A stretch of 64,000 bases of DNA from Tridacna crocea (GCA_943736015.1 OX031063.1:39882672-39946671); one strand, 5' to 3'; shown: positions 39,701 to 41,598, counted from the first letter of the stretch. Notes: generated by a model not told the origin, from the letters alone. Numbers and translations: made by a program.

Positions 39701-41598
39701 AAAGGAGAAAATGCTGGTTACCAGCATTTTCTCCTTTTCCCACAATGTTTCAAAAGGCATCTATCTCAGGATCGTAATGATCCAGGATTGTTTGGTAAAG
39801 GTCGAAGTTCTGAATTGCATTCTTTAAGTTGGGACTTCTTTATTTCTTTTTCAGGACCTCCTCTATGCATGGAACCCCAACACCAGGTAGATCCAACTCC
39901 AATATGACCACTAGTATCACTGGTAACCTACCAGGATCTCAGCAAAAGAAACGGTCAGTGTCAAAAGTAAAAGCTTTTCATTTCGACTGTTCAATCACAT
40001 TTTTATCAATTTTTTTTTTTTGAGGTTAAATGCCAGCAAAATTGTCTCGTTTCAAAGGAAATGAAATAATATTATATGAATGTTAGTGTATTTAATGTTT
40101 TACTCTAGGATATCGAAAAATTATTATGGGTTTTAGTGTGATATTTCATGGCTACAATCAGTGAAAAAATACAAATTTCATACTATTTAAGTCATCAATT
40201 GATGGAGGAAACAGTTGTTGCCATGATTTAGTTACCAAGGTAAATAGTGTGTGCCATTCAACCAGACATAATTTCTGCACTTTTACCCTATGTTTCTTGA
40301 GCTCTCTTGTCCAAATTGAAACCATTTGCAGACAACATAATAAATTTGAATTAAAAATTGAATTTTGATTTTGGAAGGGTTGAAAACATTGGAGCAAAGA
40401 ATAATTGGGGCAAAAGAATAAAATAATGAGTACCAGCATTTTCTCTTTTTCTCACAATGTTTTACAAAGCTTTCCTTCTCAGGGTGGTTAAAAGTTGGGA
40501 TTGTGTAATAATGAGTTAATATTGTAATGCAATGTGTTCCTATGGTGAGGGGTATGTCACTGGGAATTCCTTAAAGCAATTGATTTTGATGAAAGTCCCA
40601 ACAAGGTGCTAGAAGGTAAAAAAAAAAGATATTTGTAATTATTTCATTTTGTTTACACCAGTAAAGCGTTACTCCTGTAAATGTTATGATTCTTGTTTGA
40701 AATAAATTTTGATCTTTCACCAAAAGAACAACAACAACAAATTTTCTCACAGCATGCAGTTGGCTTTAGCTTGTTTTTATACCGTTATTTAAATCTTGCC
40801 TAGTAGTGGAACATTAAATAAAACTTCAAAGAGCAAATTGCTTTTCAAATAGCTTGTCCTTATTTTAATAAATTTTCATGAATACTGAATGTCAGGAAAT
40901 GCCAAAAACCTAAAAAAGTAAAAGCTAAGAAAGCAAATGCTAAAAAGTTTAAACATGCTTTAGGGGTACAAAAACCATGGCCTATTACCTCTTAATTTTA
41001 ACTGTTTACCGGTATATATTTTACTCTAGTTATCATTTTGTCATTCCAGCACTGTACGAGCATTATATCGATGTGAAGCTGAAAATGAAAGTGAATTGTC
41101 TTTTGAACCAAATATGATTATTACTAATGGTAAGTTCATTCCTTTAACACATAGGTTTGTAACAAATGCAGTGTCCTATTTTTAACTCATTACCAAACAA
41201 CAATATTTTAGGCTTGTCCAAATTGAAAGCATTTTCAGACGACAAAATAAAATTGACTGAAAATTTGAAACTTACCTCGTGAAGGTTAGAAAACCTTGCG
41301 GGAAAAGGAGAAAATGCTGGTTACCAGCATTTTCTCATTTTCCCACAAAGTTTTCTAAAGGCTTCTTTCTCAGGGTTGTCCAAAGTAGGGATTGTATGGT
41401 AAAGGGTTAAGCAAGTGTGATGTTGTAAACAGCAAGTAAAGTCTTTTGAACACAAATTTTGTTATTTAAAAGTGCTAAAAGATGTTATTGTTTTACTTTT
41501 TTACAGTGCGACAGTCAAAAGAACCTGGCTGGTTGGAAGGAACAATAAACGGAAAGACTGGGTTGATACCAGAAAACTATGTGGAATATGTAGACTGA
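3645..41598 (+). CDS. ARHGAP26-like: GRAF-family Rho GTPase-activating protein (PH-RhoGAP-SH3 part), 5'-partial, 17 exons
   Basis: GRAF proteins (ARHGAP26/10/42) bind curved membrane with BAR-PH modules, switch off RhoA and Cdc42, and bind partners through SH3; they act in clathrin-independent endocytosis and adhesion. Exons: 3645-3714, 4468-4565, 5706-5803, 6481-6562, 7981-8014, 8712-8774, 9854-10016, 10825-10883, 13033-13138, 13924-14083, 15484-15742, 16504-16677, 18745-18795, 24102-24141, 39855-39953, 41050-41129, 41507-41598. Total 1728 nt, 575 codons plus TGA; every junction keeps frame and is GT-AG. Residues (window numbering): PH about 10-118, with [13 protein letters not shown] and [16 protein letters not shown]; RhoGAP about 130-310, with arginine finger in [12 protein letters not shown] (Arg157), [12 protein letters not shown] and [20 protein letters not shown]; Ser/Pro/Gln linker 311-518; SH3 520-575, with [22 protein letters not shown] and [11 protein letters not shown]. 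The BAR domain, about 250 residues in relatives, lies upstream. All key residues I could check are present. Which vertebrate paralogue is closest cannot be decided by eye. Confidence 0.97.
4012..4104 (+). mobile_element. Hairpin MITE A fragment, palindrome lost
   Basis: L arm (TTACCCTTACTGTACAATCC...GAAAACATTG) joins directly to TTTTTTCTACCCTTTC. The hairpin from the first CATTG onward is deleted cleanly. Confidence 0.75.
4104..4325 (-). mobile_element. Hairpin MITE A, near complete
   Basis: Starts TTAACCCGTTACCAAAT; ends GGATTGTACAGTAAAA without TTAA. Hairpin 4217-4275 intact. Confidence 0.92.
4468..4565 (+). CDS. GRAF exon: PH strands 2-3
   Basis: Opens with AG, which completes a Lys codon with the previous exon, then [18 protein letters not shown]. 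TWxKHW with the following aromatic and basic residues fits GRAF PH domains. Donor GTAAGT, phase 0. Confidence 0.95.
4736..4965 (+). mobile_element. Hairpin MITE A, complete
   Basis: ATTAATCCTTTACC to GGTATTTAG-TTAA. The hairpin right arm reads GAGCATTTTTTCCTTCTCCC, one of the less matched hairpins. Sits in the intron after the second PH exon. Confidence 0.9.
5047..5170 (-). mobile_element. Hairpin MITE A fragment (R arm)
   Basis: GTTAACTCTGTACCAACAAAC and GTGAAAGCATTCTCAGACAAC identify an R arm. The hairpin and L arm are missing or unrecognisable. Confidence 0.6.
5288..5440 (+). mobile_element. Hairpin MITE A, R arm mostly lost
   Basis: L arm diverged (CTCTTTAACATGCAAACG). Hairpin 5340-5401 imperfect. 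Only the inner R arm remains before the next copy starts. Confidence 0.7.
5437..5601 (-). mobile_element. Hairpin MITE A, diverged, one hairpin arm lost
   Basis: CTTAACTTTTTACC starts an R arm; GAAAACATTGTTTGAAAAAG runs to CTGCAGTGTCTTC, so most of the second hairpin arm is missing. Adjoins the previous copy. Confidence 0.7.
5706..5803 (+). CDS. GRAF exon: PH middle, TRRxTDSIExRFC motif
   Basis: Encodes [12 protein letters not shown], then [20 protein letters not shown], the most family-specific stretch of the PH domain. Acceptor TTTCCAG, donor GTAAGA, phase 2. Confidence 0.97.
6199..6364 (+). mobile_element. Hairpin MITE A, L arm missing
   Basis: Hairpin 6202-6263 diverged at the apex (GTGGGTAAGTAGC). 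R arm traceable to AAAAAGTTTGGTGTTTTG. Ends about 115 bp before the last PH exon. Confidence 0.7.
6481..6562 (+). CDS. GRAF exon: PH C-terminal helix
   Basis: [20 protein letters not shown], then VMDGKEP. The Trp of the C-terminal PH helix is present. Acceptor TTTAATAG, donor GTAAGT, ends phase 0. Confidence 0.97.
7054..7282 (-). mobile_element. Hairpin MITE A, complete, well preserved
   Basis: TTAACTCTTTACC to GTAATGGGTTAA, 229 bp. Both hairpin arms have the CACTG/CAGTG variant; one mismatch (GTGGG against CCTAC). Confidence 0.96.
7283..7980. other. Intron, nothing recognised
   Basis: AT-rich, no repeat family identified apart from short T and A runs. Confidence 0.5.
7981..8014 (+). CDS. 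GRAF micro-exon between PH and RhoGAP
   Basis: Only 34 bp: [11 protein letters not shown] plus one base. Matches the 'EPVYN' spacer that follows the PH domain in relatives. Acceptor TTTTCAG, donor GTAAGT; too short to appear as an open reading frame on its own. Confidence 0.93.
8085..8220 (-). mobile_element. Hairpin MITE A, R arm truncated
   Basis: Core GCAGGAAAAGAAAAAAATGC with apex GGTCACC, and an L arm ending GTATGCTAAAGGCCTAA. The apex still fits GTNAC. Confidence 0.75.
8712..8774 (+). CDS. GRAF exon: RhoGAP helix A
   Basis: [20 protein letters not shown] corresponds to the first RhoGAP helix (relatives: LDSIGFxIIRKCIxAVExR). Acceptor TTTACAG, donor GTAAGA, phase 1. Confidence 0.95.
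8920..8987 (+). mobile_element. Hairpin MITE A, 68-bp internal-deletion derivative
   Basis: TTAATCCTTTACCATAATT joins to ACTTTCAATTTGGACAAAT and ends GCAGTAAAGAG-TTAA. Both TTAA sites and outer arm tips remain; the whole centre with the hairpin is gone. Confidence 0.8.
9222..9300 (-). mobile_element. Hairpin MITE A fragment (R arm tip)
   Basis: TTAACTCTTTTTCCAAAAGAC, TTAGATTTGTCCAAATC and GCAGATGACAAA are seen; nothing beyond. Confidence 0.65.
9354..9581 (+). mobile_element. Hairpin MITE A, complete
   Basis: Left TTAACCCATTACC; right GGTATTGAGTCAA (TTAA decayed). Hairpin 9410-9476 perfect with apex GGTAACC. Confidence 0.95.
9854..10016 (+). CDS. GRAF exon: RhoGAP arginine finger
   Basis: [20 protein letters not shown] carries the catalytic arginine in GLYR. 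Then a Lys/Asp-rich insert and [11 protein letters not shown]. The Arg supplied in trans to the GTPase is intact, so the protein should be an active GAP. Confidence 0.97.
10053..10200 (+). mobile_element. Hairpin MITE A, heavily decayed
   Basis: GGGGACCTTGTGAAGAGGGC and GAAAATGTTTTTGGGAAAAG resemble an L arm and core; the second hairpin arm is not paired. Confidence 0.4.
10270..10501 (-). mobile_element. Hairpin MITE A, diverged
   Basis: R arm ACCAAGCAACAAAATTTTAG, core 10384-10448 with apex GGGTAAC, L arm ending GGATTATTTGGTAGAGG. No flanking TTAA. Confidence 0.8.
10825..10883 (+). CDS. GRAF exon: RhoGAP LPEPL segment
   Basis: [26 protein letters not shown] is the RhoGAP hallmark after the YLR helix. 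Acceptor TTTTTAAG, donor GTAAGT, phase 1. Confidence 0.96.
11152..11370 (-). mobile_element. Hairpin MITE B, complete
   Basis: TTAA at both ends, 219 bp. Short arm CTCCATAGATACTCAATGC first, hairpin GTGGCAAAAGGTGAAATTGC with apex GCGTAACG, long arm ending CCTTATGGGGTAAAGGC-TTAA. Shares its right TTAA with the next copy. Confidence 0.94.
11367..11593 (-). mobile_element. Hairpin MITE A, complete, in tandem with B
   Basis: Starts in the TTAA that ends the preceding B copy. Hairpin 11473-11537 has the matched private change GTAGG/CCTAC in both arms. Right end GGTAAAGGGTTGAA. Confidence 0.93.
11619..11793 (-). mobile_element. Hairpin MITE A, decayed
   Basis: ATAACCCTTCACGAGATGG, then GAAGGGTTGAAAACATTATAG and an unpaired core GACAAAATTCTGGTTGC. 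The L arm is cut off by the next element. Confidence 0.55.
11792..11997 (+). mobile_element. Hairpin MITE A, part of hairpin deleted
   Basis: TTAACCCTTTACCACACAAT to ATCTGGTCAAGGA-TTAA. Core left arm GCAGGAGAAGGAG, apex GGTTAC, then right arm reduced to CCTCCTTTTC. Confidence 0.85.
12045..12273 (+). mobile_element. Hairpin MITE A, complete
   Basis: TTAA at both ends, 229 bp. L arm CTCTACCACACAGTCCGG. Hairpin 12099-12165 near perfect. Preceded by GTAGTAAAGGG, a second terminus-like motif. Confidence 0.94.
12439..12695 (-). mobile_element. Hairpin MITE C, complete, arm duplication
   Basis: TTAACCCTTTCCCAAACAAC to TTGGGAAAGGA-TTAA. Hairpin CACTGTGGGAAAAGGAG with apex CTCGTTACGAG. R arm has a tandem duplication of a roughly 30-bp unit containing AAAGAATTTGCAGATGAC. 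Confidence 0.93.
12726..12949 (-). mobile_element. Hairpin MITE A, complete but end-decayed
   Basis: CACTTTTCCAGACAAC to TTTGGAAAGGGATTAG. Hairpin 12840-12904 has the matched private change GTTGG/CCAAC. Confidence 0.88.
13033..13138 (+). CDS. GRAF exon: RhoGAP central helices
   Basis: [20 protein letters not shown], then [15 protein letters not shown]. HxLVHKLPExNxxMLxLLxxHL is typical of the family. Acceptor is a long T tract plus CAG, donor GTGAGT, phase 2. Confidence 0.96.
13470..13607 (-). mobile_element. Hairpin MITE A, R arm missing
   Basis: Begins at AAGGGTAGAAAACATTG just before the hairpin; L arm complete to GTAATGGGTTAA. Hairpin apex GGTTTCC breaks the GTNAC rule. Confidence 0.88.
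13617..13857. mobile_element. Hairpin MITE A with two R arms
   Basis: Both ends are R-type: left CTTTACCAAACAAAATTTTTG with GCATTTGCAGACAA, right GTATGCAAATGCTTTCAATT with AAGTCTAAAC and TTTGGTAATGA. Core is reduced to one arm. Ends 66 bp before the RhoGAP exon at 13924. Confidence 0.82.
13924..14083 (+). CDS. GRAF exon: RhoGAP C-terminal half
   Basis: [20 protein letters not shown], then [20 protein letters not shown]. Contains the conserved Asn and FGPTL of the GTPase-binding face; the most conserved exon of the gene. A hairpin MITE ends 66 bp upstream and another starts about 35 bp downstream. Confidence 0.98.
14117..14335 (+). mobile_element. Hairpin MITE A, shortened hairpin
   Basis: CACCCTTTACCACACAATTACG, then core TTGTTGGAAATGGAGAAAAT, apex shortened to ACCAGC, R arm ending GTGGTATAGGGCTAA. 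Starts about 35 bp after a RhoGAP exon. Confidence 0.86.
14752..14973 (+). mobile_element. Hairpin MITE A, first of a row of three
   Basis: TAAACCCTTTACCACAAAAT, hairpin 14805-14872, R arm ending CTGTGTG-TTAA. Preceded by TGTTAAATATGGCAT, which recurs at 14968 after this copy. Confidence 0.9.
14982..15186 (+). mobile_element. Hairpin MITE A, second of three
   Basis: TTAACCATTTGCCACACAAT to TTATTTGG-TTAA. Hairpin apex has drifted (GCTGATAATTAGTATT). Its right TTAA is also the left TTAA of the next copy. Confidence 0.9.
15183..15404 (+). mobile_element. Hairpin MITE A, third of three
   Basis: TTAAGTCTTTACCATCC to GTGGTAAAGAGCTAA. Hairpin carries matched GGGGG/CCCCC in the two arms. Ends about 80 bp before the coding exon at 15484. 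Confidence 0.9.
15484..15742 (+). CDS. GRAF exon: end of RhoGAP and Gln/Pro linker
   Basis: [20 protein letters not shown] finishes the GAP domain, then a polar Gln/Pro/Ser linker with [11 protein letters not shown] and [17 protein letters not shown]. Largest coding exon, 259 bp, phase 1 at the end. Likely disordered. Confidence 0.93.
15855..15925 (+). mobile_element. Hairpin MITE A fragment (L arm)
   Basis: GTAATCCTTTATAAC, then GAGAAAGAAGGCTTTTG and AACATTATC; no second hairpin arm. Confidence 0.55.
16262..16484 (-). mobile_element. Hairpin MITE A, diverged
   Basis: R arm ACAAGACAACAAAATTTTAGC; core GGGGAAAAGGAGGAAATACC with apex AGTTACAG; L arm TCTTCAAGGTCATTG. Ends 20 bp before the exon at 16504. 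Confidence 0.78.
16504..16677 (+). CDS. GRAF exon: Ser/Gly/Pro linker
   Basis: [20 protein letters not shown], then an Arg/Gly/Pro part [16 protein letters not shown] and [11 protein letters not shown]. Frame continues into a GTAAGC donor; the reading frame stays open past the exon, but the splice consensus and phase support ending at 16677. Confidence 0.9.
16897..17133 (-). mobile_element. Hairpin MITE A, complete, 10-bp arm insertion
   Basis: TTAACCCATTACCAAACG to GTAAAGGGTTAA, 237 bp. The right hairpin arm has an extra CTCATTTT before CTCCTTTTCC, a short duplication that unbalances the stem. Confidence 0.95.
17230..17446 (+). mobile_element. Hairpin MITE A, complete
   Basis: AGCCCTTTACCACACAGTAC to GTGGTAAAGAG-TTAA. 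Hairpin GTTGGAAAAGG against CCTTTTCCTACAG. Shares the right TTAA with a following fragment. Confidence 0.92.
17443..17577 (-). mobile_element. Hairpin MITE A fragment, L arm removed
   Basis: R-like arm GAAGTATTTGCAAGCCAC, core ATTGTTGAAAAAGGAGAAG...TTTCCCACAAT; stops where the next complete copy begins. Confidence 0.7.
17578..17806 (+). mobile_element. Hairpin MITE A, complete, close to consensus
   Basis: TTAACCCATTACCACACG to TTTGGTAAAAGG-TTAA, 229 bp. One hairpin mismatch (GTGGG against CCAAC). Useful as a reference copy. Confidence 0.96.
18119..18344 (+). mobile_element. Hairpin MITE A, complete
   Basis: ACCTTTTATCAAACAGTCCC to CGGTAAAGTG-TTAA. Hairpin GTGGAAACAGGAG against CCTTTTCCCAC. 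Confidence 0.9.
18484..18710 (-). mobile_element. Hairpin MITE A, complete
   Basis: TTAAGCCTTTACCAGATGAC to GCTAAAAGG-TTAA. Apex shortened to GCTGATACAGC. Ends 34 bp before the coding exon at 18745. Confidence 0.92.
18745..18795 (+). CDS. GRAF small linker exon
   Basis: 51 bp, divisible by three (phase 1 in and out): [16 protein letters not shown]. Acceptor TTCATTAG, donor GTGAGT. Skipping would keep frame, so it may be optional. Confidence 0.82.
18949..19176 (+). mobile_element. Hairpin MITE B, complete
   Basis: CCCTTTACCCCATAAGG to TATGGAGTAAAGGG-TTAA, 228 bp. Perfect hairpin GTGGCAAAAGGTGAAATTGC with apex TCGTTACGA. Arms bear no likeness to L or R of family A. Confidence 0.96.
19637..19807. 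repeat. Inverted-repeat element of another family (about 170 bp)
   Basis: Arms AATAATCTTCTTTGTGTCG and GATACAAAGAAGATTATT, with inner GATTATCATTCAGTAAACC / GGTTTATTGAATGATAAACC and CCTCATGAGTCATGAGG. One copy only in this window, so a MITE identity is inferred. Confidence 0.75.
19889..20138 (+). mobile_element. Hairpin MITE A, complete, arm duplication
   Basis: TTAACCCATTACCACACAAG to GGTAATGCG-TTAA, 250 bp. R arm repeats GCTTTCAATTT twice in tandem (20 bp extra). Hairpin has CACTG/CAGTG. Confidence 0.94.
20339..20567 (+). mobile_element. Hairpin MITE A, complete, private hairpin variant
   Basis: TTAACCCATAACC to GGTAGAGAG-TTAA, 229 bp. Both hairpin arms carry the same novel block, CTGATAAAAGG and CCTTTTATCAG, where all others have GTGGG/CCCAC. 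Confidence 0.95.
20803..20989 (+). mobile_element. Hairpin MITE A, L arm missing
   Basis: Core TGTGGAAAAAGGAAAAAGTG with apex GATAGCC; R arm diverged, end TTTGGTAAAGGGTTAG. Confidence 0.72.
21120..21835. mobile_element. Old AGCTCACC-type (pearl/Helitron-like) element, decayed
   Basis: CTAGCCAATTTTAATGAAACTTC and GGTTGCTATGGCAGCAAAA match the core wording of the elements at 26334 and 49718 ('GGTTGCCATGGCAACAAAA'). Termini not clear; bounds are approximate. Confidence 0.45.
21977..22188 (+). mobile_element. Hairpin MITE A, first of three in a row
   Basis: TTAATCCTTTACC to ATGGGAAAGGGTCAA. L arm shortened (GGGTCTGGAAACATTG); hairpin perfect. The next copy starts in its terminal CAA. Confidence 0.9.
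22185..22366 (-). mobile_element. Hairpin MITE A, second of three, one hairpin arm lost
   Basis: TCAATCCTTTACCACATGGC with R arm; GTGGGAAAAAGGAG...ATGCT joins directly to GTTTTCAAAAGGC. Apex and second arm deleted. L arm ends ATTGGTTTACCC. Confidence 0.88.
22367..22609 (+). mobile_element. Hairpin MITE A, third of three
   Basis: TTTACCCTTTACAAAACAAT to TTTGGTAAAGAGCTAA. Hairpin left arm has a tandem repeat (AAAAGGAG twice). Confidence 0.9.
22856..23084 (-). mobile_element. Hairpin MITE C, complete
   Basis: TTAACCCTTTCCCAAACG to GGTTGGGAAAGAG-TTAA, 229 bp. Hairpin CACTGTGGGAAAAGGAG with apex CTCATTACGAG. L arm ACTGCAGACACGTAAAAACC is diagnostic of C. Confidence 0.95.
23093..23577. mobile_element. 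GAGCC...GGCTC MITE (family D) interrupted by a C element
   Basis: Outer arms GAGCCATGCTCTGGCCAAAG (left) and CTTTTGATAGAATATGGCTC (right). Inside: GGGGCTTAATGCATC, a GTGCAGGCTGACATG segment, and the C copy at 23326-23551 occupying an internal TTAA. Confidence 0.78.
23326..23551 (-). mobile_element. Hairpin MITE C nested in family D
   Basis: TTAACCCTTTCCCAAACAAG to GGGAAAGGGTTAA. The flanks rejoin as a continuous family D element across a single TTAA, which fixes the target-site duplication as TTAA. Confidence 0.95.
23590..23748 (-). mobile_element. Hairpin MITE A, R arm reduced
   Basis: AGTTGGAAAAGGCAAAAATG core with apex TGTAATTTGC; L arm ends GATCGTTCGGTGAAGGGTTTG. Confidence 0.68.
23843..23995 (+). 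mobile_element. Hairpin MITE A, left part lost
   Basis: Right hairpin arm GCCTCAATGTTTTAC and R arm with ATTGTCTGCAAAGGATTTCG and ATCTGGAGAAGGG-TTAA. Confidence 0.65.
24102..24141 (+). CDS. GRAF small linker exon
   Basis: 40 bp: [14 protein letters not shown]. Acceptor ATTTTCAG, donor GTAAGT. Phase 1 in, phase 2 out, matching the exons on both sides. Precedes the 15.7-kb intron. Confidence 0.82.
24250..24350. mobile_element. Hairpin MITE core, decayed (B/C-like apex)
   Basis: AAAGGAGAAAAAGCTCATTAC and AATTTCTCCTTTTGCCACAAT; the AGCTCATTAC apex resembles families B and C. Confidence 0.5.
24401..24613 (+). mobile_element. Hairpin MITE A, diverged
   Basis: TTAACTTTTTACTTCACAATCC; core TTTTGAAAATGAGAAAAGGC with apex GGTAACC; R arm TTCTTTGAATTTTGGATAAG. 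Confidence 0.78.
25003..25227 (+). mobile_element. Hairpin MITE A, diverged
   Basis: ATAGCCCTTTACCAATCAATC to TTGTCTTGTGAAGTG. Core GCAGAAAAAGAGGAAAATATTGGTAACC is still paired around the apex. Confidence 0.82.
25325..25731 (-). mobile_element. Hairpin MITE A split by a B element
   Basis: R arm and most of the hairpin at 25325-25492 (TTAACTCTTAACCACATG...CCCACTGTAT), L arm remnant at 25683-25731 (TTTTCTCAGGATCAAC...GAGTGGTAAAGAG-TTTAA). Confidence 0.88.
25493..25682 (+). mobile_element. Hairpin MITE B nested in an A copy
   Basis: TTAACCCTTTACCCCATAAG to GGAGTTAAAGGGT. About 40 bp of the long arm is missing compared with 18949-19176. Hairpin apex is TCGTCATGA. Confidence 0.92.
25778..25995 (+). 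mobile_element. Hairpin MITE A, near complete
   Basis: GACTCTTTACCACATAATCCC; hairpin GTTTGAAAAGG against CTTTTCCCAC; R arm ends TTTTGTTGTCTTTTAAC. Confidence 0.87.
26570..27740 (+). repeat. Dimeric tandem core, monomers about 150 and 166 bp
   Basis: The motif CGGGCGCACC (or variants) recurs at 26721, 26887, 27034, 27201, 27351, 27517 and 27685: steps 166, 147, 167, 150, 166, 168. Alternate units differ consistently (GGGCTTTGCC against GGGCTCTGCC; 'CATAAGGC..GGGAGC' against 'CATAATGGCTAGAGC'). Confidence 0.88.
27742..27903 (+). mobile_element. Hairpin MITE A, hairpin plus R arm, nested in the pearl-like element
   Basis: AAAAGGAGAAATTGTTTGTAAC with AAGCAATTTCTCCTTTC, then R arm TGTCGTCTGCAATTTG and GTCGTCTGGTAATGG. 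The apex is B/C-like on an A-type R arm. Confidence 0.8.
28196..28456. mobile_element. GGCCTGCAACAC MITE (family E), copy 1
   Basis: 261 bp between GGCCTGCAACACATAAAAAG and TAGTGTGTTGCAAGCC. Subterminal GTCTCGGATCAGCCTGAGCAG and CGCAGACTGTGCAGG segments. Same length and layout as 53220-53481. Confidence 0.85.
28518..28764 (+). mobile_element. Hairpin MITE A, complete, loop duplication
   Basis: TTAACCCATTACC to GGTAAAGAG-TTAA, 247 bp. The apex segment AGAAAATGCTGG occurs twice around CTAGCC, so two nested hairpins are possible. Shares its right TTAA with the next copy. Confidence 0.94.
28761..28990 (+). mobile_element. Hairpin MITE A, complete, in tandem
   Basis: TTAACCCATTACCATACAAT to TTTGGTAATGTG-TTAA. 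Left hairpin arm CACTGTGGG, right arm CCTACAATG: here the CACTG change is not matched. Confidence 0.95.
29304..29524 (+). mobile_element. Hairpin MITE A with disrupted core
   Basis: TTTAACCTTTTACCTCTC; apex GCTAGTAACCAGC, then an insert with TACTGATACAGAGTAGTTCA (also at 26162) and a second GCTAGTAACAAGC; R arm ends GGTTTGGTAAAGAATTAA. Confidence 0.78.
29525..31011. other. Intron, nothing recognised
   Basis: Very AT-rich, T and A homopolymers (29750, 30045, 30460). No repeat family or exon recognised on either strand. Confidence 0.5.
31012..31256 (-). mobile_element. Hairpin MITE A, decayed
   Basis: CATACCAAAAGACAAATTTTT, core GTGGAAAAATGAGAAATGC with apex GGTTACC, L arm TTCATCAGGGTTGTTAG. 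Confidence 0.65.
31611..31658 (+). CDS. Candidate cassette exon inside the 15.7-kb GRAF intron
   Basis: 48 bp between TTTCAATAG and GTAAGA. It is a multiple of three and open in the phase needed (phase 2 in and out), giving [15 protein letters not shown]. Polar, Ser/Thr-rich composition fits the linker. No homology is recognised, and a stretch this short could meet these conditions by chance. Confidence 0.28.
32500..33265 (+). mobile_element. Old AGCTCACC-type element with about 145-bp core repeats, decayed
   Basis: TTTTCAGTC/CC...CTCATGAAA-type units at 32522, 32666, 32811 and 33051 (steps 144, 145, 240). 3' end TTTCTCAGGTGGGGTTG with GGGCCAATGACCTTGTT parallels CTCAGGTGAGCG...CTTGTT of the intact elements. 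The 5' end is unclear. Confidence 0.6.
33444..33669 (+). mobile_element. Hairpin MITE A, complete
   Basis: TTAAACCCTTTACCAAACAAT to TTTGGTAAAAAG-TTAA. Core GGGGCAAAAGGGGAAAATGC against TTGTCCTTCTCCCAC. L arm has the AAACAATGCCTTG variant. Confidence 0.9.
33735..33885 (-). mobile_element. Hairpin MITE A, truncated
   Basis: R arm CAGACAACAAAATTTTTAGG; core reduced to ACTGGAGAAAATGATGGTGACC and GCATTTTCTCCC; L arm absent. Confidence 0.68.
34021..34195 (+). mobile_element. Hairpin MITE A, R arm truncated near a SINE
   Basis: TTTAACACTACCACACAATTG; good hairpin 34075-34138; R arm stops after TTTTGTCGCCTGAAATG, about 37 bp before a SINE. Confidence 0.85.
34232..34490 (+). mobile_element. tRNA-derived SINE, full length
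   Basis: Pol III A box TGGCTCAGTGGTTAGC and B box AGTTCGATACC spaced as in a tRNA, then a body and tail CTGACCGCCATGATATGACC ending ACAAACCTAACCAAAC. Body and tail match 63843-63990. Confidence 0.88.
34736..35042. mobile_element. Hairpin MITE A with two R arms
   Basis: Left R arm (TTTTAGACTGTTCCAATTC, GCAGATGAC), hairpin 34854-34918, then a second R arm (TCGTCTACAAATGCTTTC, AAGTCTAAAATTTTGTC), with an L-type tail GGGATTGCATGGTAAAATGG after it. Confidence 0.82.
35325..35480 (+). mobile_element. tRNA-like SINE, different family
   Basis: A box TTGCTCAGTGGGTAAGG and B box TTGATTTGATCCCC in tRNA spacing, followed by about 90 bp of unrecognised body. Related to tRNA genes but without an acceptor stem. 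Confidence 0.6.
35644..35848 (+). mobile_element. Hairpin MITE A, apex deleted symmetrically
   Basis: TTAACCCTTTACCACACAAT to TTTGGTAAAGAG-TTAA. Hairpin reads GTGGAAAAAGGAGCATTTTCTCCTTTTCC in outline: the apex and inner left arm are gone but the stem still closes. Confidence 0.92.
35996..36008. repeat. (TA)n microsatellite
   Basis: Short TA run directly before the family D element. Confidence 0.9.
36009..36510. mobile_element. GAGCC MITE (family D) interrupted by an A copy
   Basis: Left end GAGCCACTCTGGCAAAAGTG, right end CTTTTCAAAGAGCATGGCTC. Inner hairpin AGGTCAGCCTGTGTGAACTG / CGGACTGACCTG at 36416-36450. The A copy at 36124-36353 sits in an internal TTAA. Confidence 0.82.
36124..36353 (+). 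mobile_element. Hairpin MITE A nested in family D
   Basis: TTAACCCATTACC to TGATAAAGAG-TTAA, 230 bp. CACTG/CAGTG in both hairpin arms. Confidence 0.95.
36516..36666 (+). mobile_element. Hairpin MITE A, decayed
   Basis: CATTTTGCCAAATAATTC; core GTGAGAAAAGGAGATAAGC with only a short partner; end GTTTAGTGAACGG-TTAA. Confidence 0.55.
36667..37533. other. Intron, nothing recognised
   Basis: Contains TTTGATGGTTTGGT-like short repeats at 37065-37200 (TTTGGTGGTTTG, TTTGATGGTT) but no clear unit. Confidence 0.45.
37534..37762 (-). mobile_element. Hairpin MITE B, complete
   Basis: TTAACCTTTTACTCCATAG to GGGGTAAAGGGTTAA, 229 bp. Hairpin apex TCATGACGA; right arm TTGTCACAATA, left GTGGC, one mismatch. 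Confidence 0.95.
38256..38453. mobile_element. GGGTCTGCATTCACC MITE (family F), copy 1
   Basis: 198 bp with long inverted arms: GGGTCTGCATTCACCAACC and GGTTGGTGAATACAGGCCC; centre GCTAAACCAAATGGTTTAGC. A related copy is at 60887-61077. Confidence 0.88.
38534..38708 (+). mobile_element. Hairpin MITE A, left hairpin arm lost
   Basis: TTAACTCTTTACCACACAATC, then GACCC joins at CAGCATTTTCCCC: inner L arm, left stem and apex deleted. Ends GTGGTAAAGAG-TTAA. Confidence 0.9.
38709..39578. other. Intron, nothing recognised
   Basis: No recognised repeat or exon; a CAACAACAACAA tract near 39410. Confidence 0.45.
39579..39803 (-). mobile_element. Hairpin MITE A next to an exon
   Basis: TTAACGCTTTACCAAACG to TTTGGTAAAGGTCG. 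Perfect hairpin 39689-39749. Only about 50 bp separate it from the exon acceptor at 39854. Confidence 0.94.
39855..39953 (+). CDS. GRAF linker exon before SH3
   Basis: [20 protein letters not shown], then [13 protein letters not shown]. Donor is GTCAGT, weaker than the others; the alternative GTAAAA 13 bp later gives the wrong phase for the SH3 exon, so 39953 is preferred. A hairpin MITE ends about 50 bp upstream of the acceptor. Confidence 0.9.
40286..40519 (-). mobile_element. Hairpin MITE A, diverged core
   Basis: R arm CTTGTCCAAATTGAAACC, core with an insert (GGAGCAAAGAATAATTGGGGC), L arm GGGATTGTGTAATAATGAG-TTAA. Confidence 0.8.
41050..41129 (+). CDS. GRAF exon: first half of SH3
   Basis: [20 protein letters not shown], then NMIITN. 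ALYxC and the acidic RT-loop (ENESELSF) are typical SH3 features. Acceptor ATTCCAG, donor GTAAGT, phase 1. Confidence 0.97.
41182..41410 (-). mobile_element. Hairpin MITE A, complete, in the SH3 intron
   Basis: TTAACTCATTACCAAACAAC to GTAAAGGGTTAA, 229 bp. Lies about 50 bp after one SH3 exon and 97 bp before the last one. Confidence 0.95.
41507..41598 (+). CDS. GRAF terminal coding exon: second half of SH3 and stop
   Basis: [20 protein letters not shown], then [10 protein letters not shown] and TGA. The SH3 Trp and the PENYV motif are intact. The protein ends one residue after SH3, as in GRAF1. Confidence 0.98.
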